64,000 nucleotides of DNA from Tritrichomonas musculus (GCA_039105265.1 JAPFFF010000032.1:434001-498000), one strand, 5' to 3'. Positions 30,586 to 40,526 are shown, counted from the first letter of the stretch. Numbers and translations: made by a program. Notes: generated from the letters alone by a model not told the origin.

Positions 30586-30826
30586 GACGGCGACATTGAA
30601 GTGACAAAAAATGATGTTGTCGTGAAATTGAATGAAACGTAAATGTCCTGAGTGAAAAGTTCGTTGTTAATAAAAAACAGGTGTTTTTAACGAAAGCATA
30701 GTGCGGGCAGTAGAGTATCTGGGAAGGTATGCAAAAACGCGAATTTTACAACTGTGACGAAAAAATGAATGGGCTACGGGGTTTGGAGGGATGTTTGGCT
30801 GTAAGCCAGACATCACTCCAAATACT
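30586..30826 (-). repeat. Polinton right terminal inverted repeat
   Basis: Inverse copy of 18355-18595. It ends CCAAATACT at 30826. Beyond the nominal end the two flanks keep a short inverted symmetry (ACATCAAT|AGT on the left; ACATCAAA|AGT read inward from the right). Confidence 0.9.
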
Positions 30827-30912
30827 TTTGATGTTTCATAAATTAATTCAATATATTTATTAAGTTTATCAAGTTTCAAACCTTTAAAATTATTTCTATT
30901 TAATTTTGACAT
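30827..30912 (-). pseudogene. Coding remnant beside the Polinton
   Basis: On the minus strand the flank opens MSKLNRNNFKGLKLDKLNKY and on to IELIYET and runs straight into the inverted repeat. It looks like the N-terminus of a gene cut by the element. No family recognised. Confidence 0.4.
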
Positions 30913-30929
30913 ATTCTTTATATTAAAAT

Positions 30930-31296
30930 AAATTTAATCATTTACGTATAAAATTTATGTTTTCAATTTTTGACTTTTGAGATTTATTTTTGAGACATGT
31001 GATATAAAAATAAATGATAAAATAATTTTATAATTTGTGGTGAACGTTTATTTATAAAAATTTTTTCGATTTATGTGAGTATTCAAATTATCAGACATTT
31101 CGGAAATAACGTATTTTATAAAATTTTTTCGATTTGTGTGAGTATTCAAATTATCAGACATTTCGGAAATAACGTATTTTATAAAATTTTATAAATTTTG
31201 AGTGAGTATTCAATTTATCAGACATTCCAGATAACGTAAATTTAATCATTTACGTATAAAATTTATGTTTTCAATTTTTGACTTTTGAGATTTGAG
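30930..31296. repeat. Tandem and flanking direct repeats
   Basis: Three tandem units of about 70 bp (31055-31240) share GTGAGTATTCAAATTATCAG followed by ACATTTCGGAAATAACGTA. They are flanked by two copies of a ~56-bp segment (30931-30986 and 31240-31296) containing TTTACGTATAAAATTTATG. The layout suggests local duplication by slippage or unequal exchange. Confidence 0.75.
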
Positions 31297-31408
31297 GATG
31301 AAATTTATGAAAATCATTTATGAAGGGGTGATGAATCAGTGGTGTTGTAAAATTGAATAATATGTTCGGGTTTAAAGTTATGGTTTTAAATTCTTGAGTT
31401 ACTGGGGT

Positions 31409-31435
31409 TTTAGACCGAAGGTCTAAAATCACAGT
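31409..31435. repeat. Hairpin GTTTTAGACC...GGTCTAAAAT
   Basis: A perfect inverted repeat with a 3-base loop (GAA) in otherwise plain AT-rich DNA. It could fold in RNA or be a remnant of a short mobile element. Confidence 0.5.
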
Positions 31436-31654
31436 AAATATATACGACGTTTATTTCACATCACTTTATGATTATTCTGAATGAATCAATAATTCAGATA
31501 TATTAAAACTATTTTTAAAAAAGTCCCATAATTATTAATAAAATATATATGCCTTCCTTAATTTAATATATAAATTCAATAGAATTTGTAGACAAACAAA
31601 ACATGTAATATCATGAAATTAGCTGAAAAAAACTATTAAAAAAAAAACGTATAA

Positions 31655-31657
<3 letters not shown>

Positions 31658-31702
<45 letters not shown>

Positions 31703-31803
31703 GATTTTAAGGGTATAGTTGGTTTTTAAACTTTTTCAATTAATAAACTATTCAATATAATGAAAATCCAACTATACCCTTAAAATCAGTAAAAAAAAAA
31801 AAT
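31658..31803. mobile_element. 89-bp MITE embedded in poly-T / poly-A
   Basis: A run of 42 T leads into TA, then 31701-31722 (CTGATTTTAAGGGTATAGTT and two more bases), a 45-bp loop, and the perfect 22-bp inverted copy at 31768-31789, then TA and a poly-A run. The TA on both sides is the usual Tc1/mariner target duplication. A foldback element this small must be mobilised by a transposase encoded elsewhere. Confidence 0.75.
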
Positions 31804-31854
31804 GATGCACAATTACTTTTGTTAATCAAACGTATAATATCTTTATCTTTATTT

Positions 31855-32040
31855 ATATACTAACATAATAAAAATATCAATTTATTGCATATTTGTCGCT
31901 CTTGAGAACTTCTTCCTGATATCTCCCAATCAATTCCTTCACGATAATTAGCAGCAATTAGTTCATACAATTCATAAGCAGTTGTTTTTTCATCATCGAT
32001 GATGAAAAAAGAAAAGTGGTCTTTCAAAAAATCAATGTTA
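31855..32040 (-). pseudogene. Short coding remnant, unknown family
   Basis: Minus-strand translation gives DFLKDHFSFFIIDDEKTTAY, then ELIAANYREGIDWEISGRSS and QERQICNKLIF. It is clearly protein-like, with no start and open on the upstream side. No family recognised; the piece is cut near 32040. Confidence 0.4.
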
Positions 32041-32207
32041 TATTAAACATTTTTTTAATTTGAATTTTTTTTCGAAGTGCGCTTTATACGTTTTTAATTC
32101 ACCACAAAAAGTTACTATAGGATAACGTTTTTTTGTTAATAGTTTTTTTTTTATTATTGTTAACTCATTTAATTAATAAAAATCGGCCCAAAATATGGAT
32201 TCAAAAA

Positions 32208-34112
32208 ATGATTAAAATAGTTTTTGAACAATACGAAAAAGATTTTAATACAAAATTATCTAAAGAAAAGAAGAGAGAAATCCTTAAGTTTTTTACTAAG
32301 TTTAGTAAGCTTCGTTTTGAAAGAGATTTCCGTAATTTTGAAAATATTTTGCACAAAGCATGCGAATTAAGTGATGTCGATTTAATTAAAATTTATCTCA
32401 GTGAAACGATCCAAAATGATACTAAAGATCTTACTTTTCAAATCGACAAAATAAACAGAACTGCTTCTTTAATTAAAGTCAGATACAGCAATAAAAAACA
32501 CATTATTCCAAGAACAGTTCAATATGAATCGACTGAATACATAATCACTAGCATTACTGGTATTTATTGTGATATCAACACCATCAATTTTGCAGAAGAC
32601 TCAGCAATCAAGACATTTTATTTTGGTGCATTATCATATGCAGATCTTGAAGAAATTTATTTTCCAGCAAGTTTGAAAGAATTGAAAGAAGGATGGTGCC
32701 ATTGGACTAAAAATTTGACAAAAATAATAATTTCACCAAATAACAATCAATTTATTTTTAAAGATAACAAACTTTTACTTGGAAAATCTTGTCCAGACAA
32801 TGATGAATTTGATGTTATTTTATTTGCAGCTCGTGACATCGAAGAAATTTCTATTCCATCAAATATCAAAATCATATCATCATATGCATTTGAATATTGC
32901 TTATATTTGAACAAAGTTGAAATTCCACCAAATTCTAATTTACAAATAATTGGGTCATTTGCATTTTTCAATACACAAATTGAAGAAATTTTTATTCCAC
33001 CAAAAGTGACAAAAATTTGTAAATCAGCGTTTGATTTTTGCCATTTTTTGACTAAGGTTAACATTCCAAGAAATTCTAATTTGCAAACAATTGAAACACT
33101 TGCATTTTTATATATTAATGAAATTTATTTCCCAGCGAAATTGAAAGAATTGGAAGATGGATGGTGTCGTAATGTAAATAAATTTTGCAAAATTAGAATT
33201 TCACTTTTGAACAATCAATTTATATTCAAAAATAACAAATTTTTATTTGGAAAAAGTGATCCAAGTAATTATAAATTTGATAAATTTCTATTAGCTGTTG
33301 GTGACATCGAAGAAATTTCTATTCCAACAAGCATCAAATTCATCTCTTCTTGTGCATTTTGCCATTGCTTTAATTTGAAGAAAATCAAAATTACACCAAA
33401 ATCTAATTTACAAACAATTGGATCATTTGCATTTGGCAATACAAAAATTGAAGATATTTATTTTCCAGCAGGTTTGAGAAAATTGAAAAAAGGATGGTGT
33501 TATAAAACATATAATTTAACCAAAATTATAATTTCTCCTTCAAATAATCAATTCATATTCAAAGATAACAAAATATTACTTGGAAAAATGGATCCAAATA
33601 GTGATGATTTTGACATTCTTCTATTTGCAGCTCGTGACATCAAAGAAATTTCAATTTCATCTAATATCAAAAAAATTTCATCATATGCATTTGACAATTG
33701 CCAAAAACTGATAAAAGTAGATATTTCACCAAATTCTAATTTACAAACAATTGAATCAAATGCATTTCAATATTCAAATATCAAACAGATTTTTATTCCA
33801 TCAAAAGTATCAAAAATATGTGAAAATGCATTTTACCGTTGCATGAATCTGATTAAAATTGAAATTCCACCAAATTCTAATTTACAAATTATTGAATCAC
33901 ATGCGTTTCAATATTCAAATATTGAACAGATTTTTATTCCATCAAAAGTTTCAAAAATATGTGTATTTGCATTTTTTTGCTGCAATAATCTCAAAATTAT
34001 TGAAATTTCAGAAGAATCTGAGTTGGAATCGATTCCATTAAAAGATCTTTCATATATCAAAGTAACAATTATGATTCCATCATCATTAAGAAAATTGATT
34101 CAAGATAAATGA
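32208..34112 (+). CDS. BspA-like LRR protein, intact
   Basis: 634 residues from the ATG at 32208; the frame is open for 25 codons upstream, but only non-ATG codons precede. The first ~90 residues are a charged helical N-terminal module (FEQYEKDFNTKLSKEKKREI, HKACELSDVDLIKIYL) used by intracellular-type trichomonad BspA proteins. It is followed by about a dozen TpLRRs with the form EEISIPSNIKIISSYAFEYC and EEIFIPPKVTKICKSAF. Internal blocks of ~145 residues recur (ELKEGWCHWTKNLTKIIISP, DNKLLLGKS.P), showing growth by duplication. There is no signal peptide or transmembrane helix at the end. A TCATTT initiator-like word lies about 40 bp upstream. It is the best-preserved LRR gene here. Confidence 0.85.
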   Translation: MIKIVFEQYEKDFNTKLSKEKKREILKFFTKFSKLRFERDFRNFENILHKACELSDVDLIKIYLSETIQNDTKDLTFQIDKINRTASLIKVRYSNKKHIIPRTVQYESTEYIITSITGIYCDINTINFAEDSAIKTFYFGALSYADLEEIYFPASLKELKEGWCHWTKNLTKIIISPNNNQFIFKDNKLLLGKSCPDNDEFDVILFAARDIEEISIPSNIKIISSYAFEYCLYLNKVEIPPNSNLQIIGSFAFFNTQIEEIFIPPKVTKICKSAFDFCHFLTKVNIPRNSNLQTIETLAFLYINEIYFPAKLKELEDGWCRNVNKFCKIRISLLNNQFIFKNNKFLFGKSDPSNYKFDKFLLAVGDIEEISIPTSIKFISSCAFCHCFNLKKIKITPKSNLQTIGSFAFGNTKIEDIYFPAGLRKLKKGWCYKTYNLTKIIISPSNNQFIFKDNKILLGKMDPNSDDFDILLFAARDIKEISISSNIKKISSYAFDNCQKLIKVDISPNSNLQTIESNAFQYSNIKQIFIPSKVSKICENAFYRCMNLIKIEIPPNSNLQIIESHAFQYSNIEQIFIPSKVSKICVFAFFCCNNLKIIEISEESELESIPLKDLSYIKVTIMIPSSLRKLIQDK

Positions 34113-34251
34113 ACCAAATAAATTTTGTAACAGTTGATGGGCAATGATCTATTTTACAAAATGTTGTTTCAAATAGGATATTTTTAGTCAGCTAATATAA
34201 TAATAAATATTAGTAAAATTTATTGATTTAAAACTAATTATTTATCTTTAT

Positions 34252-34370
34252 TTAATAGTTCATTTTTGGCTGGATCATGATTATTGTAACTCCAAAATCA
34301 TAATACGAATCAATGAACGGTTGCAATTTAGAATCTTCAGAAATTTCTATTATTAATAAGGTATTTCTAA
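34252..34370 (-). pseudogene. Inverted fragment of the neighbouring BspA C-terminus
   Basis: The minus strand reads LLIIEISEDSKLQPFIDSYY, then DFGVTIIMI. The adjacent gene ends with NLKIIEISEESELESIPLKD, then YIKVTIMI. The two are the same C-terminal block in opposite orientation, tail to tail, 140 bp apart. This is a partial inverted duplication or the tail of a decayed sister gene. Confidence 0.65.
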
Positions 34371-34444
34371 TGTTGTATGTGTAAGTAAATAAAAAAAAAG
34401 TTTGTTTGCCTTATTTAAAAACTTTTCAGAATAATCAGTTGAAG

Positions 34445-35323
34445 AAAATTCTTCTTCACCAAGGAATTTGGTTTTAATTGATTTTGATCAAATGATAAAT
34501 ACGAAAGAAAGAAAATTAGATGAACAAATAACAAAAGATACACTTTTCACATGTCCAGAATTGAAATGTGAAGGTATTATAGAATATTCATTTAAAGAAG
34601 ATGTTTATTCAATTGGTCCTCTTTTTTATTTCATTATTTTTTGGAGAAGAACCCAAACAAGATAAATTACAATTTGTATTTGATAAATTTGAACCAAATC
34701 AACAAATAATCAAACAAATATGCGAAGAAACATCACAAATTAATCATAAAAATCGACCTATTATCACAAAATTGATTGATTATTTTTATAAGAATTTAAT
34801 ATATGTAAATAATCAAAATTTACAACAAAATTCTAAGAAGAATATTAACAAAGATATTTTTACCCATATTGGATGAATGCTAATGAATTCATTAAATTTC
34901 CTTATGGATATTGAGAAAAATCATAAAAAATTAATCAAAAATTTTGAATTTCATTGGCATAAAATAAGTATCATTCACCTATTTTATCAATATGAACTTG
35001 GGTTAAGATTTTATCCTGAAAATTATTTTACGCATAATATTTCTAATTTTATTAATTGCCTTACAATTTTAAATAAAGGGAATAATTGTAAATCACAATA
35101 TTATCTAGGAGAAATTTATTACAAAGGCATATATATTCAGCAAGATATCAATAAATCTATTCATTATCAAAATGATTCAGGTGCACAATATTATCTTGGA
35201 GAAATTTATTATGAAGGTGAATATATCGAACAAAATATCAATAAATCTATTCATTATTTAACACTCGCAGCGGATCAAAATCATCCAGGTGCACAATTTG
35301 ATCTTGGATTTATTTATCATTAG
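34445..35323 (+). pseudogene. Kinase-tail / Sel1-repeat gene, broken
   Basis: The first part (34468-34665) reads VLIDFDQMI, then FTCPELKCEGIIEYSFKEDV and YSIGPLF: the activation-loop to F-helix part of a protein kinase with the APE-like motif as CPE. The frame changes near 34640 (IIFGEEP follows) and has an in-frame TGA at 34874. From 35090 come Sel1-like repeats (YYLGEIYYEGEYIEQNINKS, AADQNHPGAQFDLGFIYH). Kinase-plus-Sel1 proteins form a large trichomonad family. The kinase N-lobe is missing and the 3' end is cut at 35323. The same architecture, reduced further, is in the chimeric frame at 16862-18286. Confidence 0.75.
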
Positions 35324-35417
35324 GTAATTATCGAATTATAATGATAATTATCTAATATATAGCACAATTGATTATTATTATGATTATGATCAAAATATTA
35401 TAACTACAAGGTCCCTA

Positions 35418-35493
35418 AATGCTATAATAAGCAGTCATTATAGTAAATTTTGTTTTTGGTGAAAAATGCTATAATAAGCAGTCATTATAGTAA
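35418..35493. repeat. Two copies of a 29-bp palindrome-bearing unit
   Basis: AATGCTATAATAAGCAGTCA and on to TTATAGTAA occurs at 35418-35446 and again at 35465-35493. Each copy contains CTATAAT...ATTATAG. Paired, spaced, palindromic sites 40-120 bp before the next coding start could bind a dimeric protein or be ends of a tiny mobile element. Confidence 0.6.
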
Positions 35494-35538
35494 TAATAAA
35501 AAATATTTGGGCATTTTTTTTTTTTTGAAATCAAATAA

Positions 35539-35697
35539 ATGAAAGTAAAAAATACACAAAAATCATCATCAGTGTTTGAAATTCCAATCAAAGGCTATGA
35601 AATCGACATGAAGAAAGATTCATCAAAAGAAAAGAAGAATGAAATTCTTGATCTTTTCAAAAATCATAATCAGCTCAAAGCACCATTTATTGTCTAG
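35539..35697 (+). CDS. 52-aa frame, possible gene N-terminus
   Basis: An ATG at 35539 opens MKVKNTQKSSSVFEIPIKGY, then EIDMKKDSSKEKKNEILDLF, charged and helical; it stops at TAG 35695. The glucanase-like coding sequence starts right at this stop in another frame. It may be the front of a different trichomonad gene to which the glucanase relic is joined. No family recognised. Confidence 0.35.
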   Translation: MKVKNTQKSSSVFEIPIKGYEIDMKKDSSKEKKNEILDLFKNHNQLKAPFIV

Positions 35698-37173
35698 ACA
35701 ATAAGAAAATGTACAATGAAATACTTGATAGATCTTTAATTGCAAAAGCTGGTGATACCGTAACAGCTAAGTTTTCTTTTACAGGCCAATGGATGCATGG
35801 ATATGTTTTTATAGACTGCGAAAACAATGGAAGTTTTGATGCAAAACTTAATGGAAAAACAAATGCAGAAAAAGCGACCTAATGACATTTTCAGCATTGC
35901 AAGATGGCTTTACAAATACTTATTATGATTGTCAGGAAAATACATTCAAAAACGGAAACAAATTACAACTACCAAGTTTCAAAATACCAGATTTACATGA
36001 CGGATTTTATCGTATTCGATATAAAGTTGATTGGAACTTTATAGATCCTGCTGGTAATACAATTGCTAATAACAACATCATTAAAAATCGTGGAGCAATT
36101 GTTGATACAAGGCTTTGCATCCGAAGTAATAATACTGCAATAATCACAGCAAGAGCAAACAGCAAGGAACTTGTTTCTTGTTCAAGGTTCAACAGTAGAA
36201 CCAATGAATGGATCAACAACAACAATTGGAAAACAATTAAAAATAAAAATACAGCCAGATAATGAATTCAAATTAAAAAACATTAAACTTAGACATGGAA
36301 ATTTATTTGAAAACGGAAATAATAATTCATTACGATCACCTCCGTTTGCAGAAACAATTTTTTCTGCCGATTCACTACCTGAAGTTTTAGAGATAAGTTC
36401 TTGTTACATTGACGGCGATCTTGACTTTACAGCTGATTTTGAATCATCAGGATATACTTTATATTCAGTGATGAGTTCGACCAGCCAGATAATTCACAGC
36501 CAAATCCAAGTAAATGGAGAAGGAGCCCTAGAGGAAATTCAACATGGAACCGTTTCATATCTGACTCAAATGATGTTGTATTTATTAAAGACAAAAAACT
36601 TGTTTTTAGATGCATACCAAATCAGGATAAAAACTCTGATAAAGTTGATATGCTAAGTGGCTCGATTGATAGTTCAACAAAATTTGTTTTTTTTATATAG
36701 AAAAGTTGAATGTCGGCTAAAGACGAATCCACACAAATATATCGATGATGCCAACAGATAAAAAAGATTGATGGCATAAATGTGGCGAAATCGATATATT
36801 TGAACAGATTGATACACAAAATAGAGCATATCACACTGTTCATTTCCATTGGACATATGATATGAAACAAAAAACAAATCCAAAATCAAGCTCAAGTGAA
36901 AATGCAGATATGAGCCAATATCATGTATATGGTCTTGAATGGTCTCCAACCAAAATCTCTTGGCTTTTAGATGGGAAAGAAGTATTTAGTTACTCAAAAC
37001 TTTCAGGGAATACAAATGCAATAAACAATGGTCTGTGGCCATTTGATAAGAGTTTTTATTTGATTCTTAATCAAAGCGTTGGAAGAGGAGATCGGGCACA
37101 AAATCCTGACTTGAAACATATGAAACTATTGTTGATTACATTCGAGTTTGGCAGAAAAAAAAATAAGAAATGA
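35697..37173 (+). pseudogene. GH16 beta-glucanase of Bacteroidetes type, broken
   Basis: Decayed gene for a secreted endo-beta-1,3(4)-glucanase. Upstream modules read AKAGDTVTAKFSFTGQWMHG, then YVFIDCENNGSF, KIPDLHDGFYRIRYKVDWNF and GKQLKIKIQPDNEFKLKNIK; these match the N-terminal beta-sandwich domains of Bacteroides glycosidases. The GH16 domain follows: FSDEFDQPDNSQPNPSKW, then the catalytic GEIDIFEQ (36787-36810; E-I-D-x-x-E type), HTVHFHWTYD, YHVYGLEWSPTKISWLLDGK and a final YETIVDYIRVWQKK. The frame shifts at about 35880, 36190, 36460, 36700 and 37120, and there is an in-frame TGA just before WHKCGEID. A host-resident gene acquired laterally and then lost is the simplest reading. Confidence 0.85.
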
Positions 37174-37690
37174 GTTGAATGATATAAATAAGAATATCTT
37201 TTTCTCCATTACTTTAGAATAAGAAAACATCTATTATGTATAATCATATCATCGATAAATAAATATATATTTAATTACAGGTTTGAGAATATGTGAATAT
37301 TCCTTTTCCGAAGAAAAATTTAACGGCCACATTCAAATTTTTTATGTTAATATTATTATTGTAATAAATGTAATTATGCTTTTCTATTTTTTTTATTATT
37401 ATTTAAGCTAACAACTTATGAATATATATACAACAATATAGTGAAAAAAACTACTTCATAAATGGAATGAAAATCAATTACCATTTATATTTATTTTTTC
37501 TAGCATATTTAATCCAAATCAATCATAGGTTTCTATTTATTTTAAATAATATTATTTTTTATTTGACCAAATTAAAAAATTGTATGAGTTTCTCATTGAT
37601 ATTAAATAATAATGATAATCACAAAACGTATAAAATATTAACAAAAACAACTATTTAAATAACAAATAATTACTTATTGAGAATTTTATT
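37174..37690. other. Gene-less AT-rich stretch
   Basis: No frame or repeat of note. Confidence 0.5.
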
Positions 37691-38101
37691 TTATTTTCTA
37701 ATCATTGCAAATTCATCCTGATTCAAACCGTGCATCACTCTACGCAATGATGACTTTGAAGCTTCCAGTTCACCAGATAACCGCTCTTCTTGCTTATCGT
37801 ATTTTTCATTCATTGCTGCCATTGAAGAACGAAGGTCAGAAATCTTCTGGTTCAATTTATTCCTCCTTGACTCAGAGATGGATCTTTCTTTCTCAGACAT
37901 CTGCCGCACTTCGTTTAGTTCTTGATGCATTTTTTCGATAAACAATGATTTTTCATTTTCGACCGAATTTTGAATCAAAAAGTCAACCGCTTCTTTCAAT
38001 TTCGGCTGATCAAAAAAGCTATCTCTGCTCATTACGACAAATCCCTGCTCACACGCAATGCTGATGATCAGATCATTTTCAATACATATTTGGTTAATCA
38101 T
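37691..38101 (-). CDS. Coiled-coil protein, probable N-terminal-module fragment
   Basis: 136 residues from ATG 38101. The first ~60 residues (MINQICIENDLIISIACEQG, DSFFDQPKLKEAVDFLIQNS) are mixed. The rest is a coiled coil (EKMHQELNEVRQMSEKERSI and on) ending in GELEASKSSLRRVMHGLNQD. The frame is intact and ends in a normal stop. It may be a complete small protein or the tail of a larger one whose upstream part is gone. Base composition is higher in G and C than its surroundings. Confidence 0.55.
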   Translation of the reverse strand: MINQICIENDLIISIACEQGFVVMSRDSFFDQPKLKEAVDFLIQNSVENEKSLFIEKMHQELNEVRQMSEKERSISESRRNKLNQKISDLRSSMAAMNEKYDKQEERLSGELEASKSSLRRVMHGLNQDEFAMIRK

Positions 38102-38174
38102 TAGATATAAACAAATTTGTATAAAATTTTGATAGTAAGAATTTAGTACAATTTGACATGCTTCTATAAAAAAA

Positions 38175-39005
38175 TTTGATATATTTCATTCTCTCATCGA
38201 GTTAGAATGTTATGATGAAAAAAGCTTAATTAAAAATTACAAAGAAAAATTTGATCAAATCGAATCTCTTAAAAATACAAAAGACATTTATAAAAGGACA
38301 GCAAAAGAACATAATATCCTCATTTTGAAACATGTTGCAATGAGGAGTGATATTCCTATTTTTACAATTATGGATCAGAACTACGAAATTGTTCACTTAT
38401 GTGACAAAAACAATCTTTTTTCTGATGATCCTATAAACATTTTAGTGCTTCAAGCTTTTTTTTTTTTTTTTAAAAATCCACAATACAGAAATTATTTAAT
38501 ATTGCAATAAAAACTTCGAATTACTGAAAAATGATAATAATAAAAAAATTATTTCTGATATATGTGAGATGAGATTTTCAATTTTGCTTGACTGGGAGAG
38601 TGAAAAAAGTGAGATTCCTCAAAAACAACTTCAATTATACTTCCTTTCTGCTTCATAAAAAGGAAATTGGGATTTTTTGAAGAAAATATTCGATCTTGGA
38701 AACTCTATGTAAGAATACTATCGAGAACGTTATTTGACAATGATCTTGAAACAATTAAAAAAAATTTTATTGAATAAACAAATGTTGAATGTCTCTTTAT
38801 TAATTGATAAAGAAAAATTTTTTAGAACATTTTGTATTTTTGTGCGAATAGGTAAAATTCTTTCTTCTTCTGCACAAATATGATTCTATTGTTTTTAATA
38901 AAATGATAATCAATAGCCTTGCTTTTAAAAAAAATACATTGAAAAAAATAGATAGCGAATTGAATACATTGAAATATTTCAAAAGATTTTATCATATTTT
39001 GAAAT
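38175..39005 (+). pseudogene. Decayed trichomonad gene, unknown family
   Basis: Plus-strand pieces read DIFHSLIELECYDEKSLIKN, YKRTAKEHNILILKHVAMRS, then (from 38520) EMRFSILLDWESEKSEIPQK, and near 38870 LLHKYDSIVFNKMIINSLAF. They lie in changing frames with stops (e.g. near 38660 and 38710) and a T run at 38458-38470. The pieces look like a helical-repeat protein of the ankyrin/DUF3447 group, but no diagnostic repeat is clear. Confidence 0.5.
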
Positions 39006-39098
39006 AAATTTATTTTTTTTTTTTTTTTTTTTTTTTGAAAGCTTCTCTGAATCCACTTCCATCTTAACGCTAGTTTTCAAATTAACGTTAAAATAATC

Positions 39099-40526
39099 AT
39101 GAATGCTCATGAATACTTGAAAAAAATGTATGATGTTCACAATCTCCTTCTTGATTATATAGATGAAGAAGTTAATGAGCAAGAAAAACTTAATAATTTT
39201 TTAAAATTATTCAATTCTCATAAAATTGTCGAAGATAAACATTTAATAACGTCAACAATTCATTTACTTTCATCAATAATAAATTATCACCATCGCGCAA
39301 CTAATTTTTTCAACAAAATTTTCAACATAATTCTTTTTCTTAAAAACGAATTCCCGCAAAATTACTCAGATTTTGAAATTTTTGAATTTTTCAAAAGAAA
39401 TAAAAGAGTTATTTTGTTTCTCATCAAAGAGAAGATAATAAATTTGAAATTTTTGCAATATATTGATAGTGGTTTCGATGAAGAATGTGATTTTCAAGCG
39501 CTAAGAGAAATTACAGCATTATATAAATCTGTTGAATGCAAAAATAGCGAAATTGTTAAATTATTACTTGAACATAAAGATATTAATGTAAATAATAAAT
39601 CTTCTATTAAGTTTCATAATTATTATTATGATGATGAAGAACCAGAAGATTCATATTATATGGAAGACACAGCATTATTTCATGCGATTTTTATGAAAAA
39701 TGTTGATGCTGTTGAATTATTGCTTAATTGTGATAAAATTGATGTTAGTATCAAGAAGATAATAAAATATTCAACTGAACACTTTGTTGAAAAAACAGTA
39801 TTACATGATGCTGTTAAAATGAAAGTTCCTGAAATTGTTAAACTATTACTTGAACATAAAAATATTGATGTTAATGCGAAGCTTCTACAACCAGTAACAA
39901 AATATGATGATGATTTGTGAGAAAAAGAAATAAAATCATTGAAAATGAATGTTATAGATAGAGTTAAAAAAAATCCACATTATAGTAGCACAAGCAAAGA
40001 AATAATACAAAAAACTGCACTTTATATGGCAGTTGAAAATAATGATGTTGAAATTGTTCGACTTTTGCTTGAACACGATAACATTGACCTTAATATTAAG
40101 TCGTTTAGAAAATCATATACATATCAATGCGATTCTTTAATAAAGGAGTATGAAGAGAAACTGCAAACCGATATGACACCACTTTTTCTCGCCGTTCAAA
40201 ATGAAAATGAACTAATTGTTGAATTACTTGCTAATAATAGAAAAATTGATATCAACATGCTATCATCTTACTATTATTGGCATTATGAGGGACCAATGAG
40301 AAAAGATAATACAACTTCACAAGAAAATATTGACGAGGTGGATATAGAAGAAACTGCTTTGCATAGTACTGTATCAAAAGAAAATTTGACTATGATTAAA
40401 ATTCTGGTAAAAAATAAAAATATCGACGTATATAAAACTGAAAAACATGGAAGACTTCCGAAGAATTATACAGATGATCAAGAAATAAAATCATTATTGG
40501 ATAACAGCATATATGCTAATGACTAA
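39099..40526 (+). pseudogene. Ankyrin-repeat protein, one in-frame stop
   Basis: 475 codons in a single frame. Residues 1-120 are the helical N-terminal region common to trichomonad ankyrin proteins (INYHHRATNFFNKIFNIILF, FEFFKRNKRVILFLIKEK). Ankyrin repeats follow, such as KSVECKNSEIVKLLLEHKDI, LHDAVKMKVPEIVKLLLEHK, ALYMAVENNDVEIVRLLLEH and LHSTVSKENLTMIKILVKNK. A TGA at 39918-39920 splits it into 273 and about 200 residues; repeats continue in the same frame after it. Trichomonads use the standard code, so this is a nonsense mutation or a base error. Such proteins are binding scaffolds; the partner is unknown. Confidence 0.8.

Larger units (their letters stand above)
18355..30826. mobile_element. 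Polinton (Maverick) element, whole-looking
   Basis: A 12.47 kb virus-like element with 241-bp terminal inverted repeats beginning AGTATTTGG, the AG start usual for Polintons. It carries protein-primed family-B DNA polymerase, retroviral-type integrase, a packaging-ATPase-like gene, a probable major capsid protein, a probable membrane-active minor capsid protein and several small genes. No adenovirus-type protease was recognised. All main frames read open, so it looks whole and young. Neither side shows a matching 6-bp target duplication: the left flank is ATCAAT and the right TTTGAT. Confidence 0.92.

Noticed and set aside
30667-30912. 81-aa minus-strand frame across the right Polinton end
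   Set aside because: It is a chance fusion of a flanking gene remnant with the inverted repeat.
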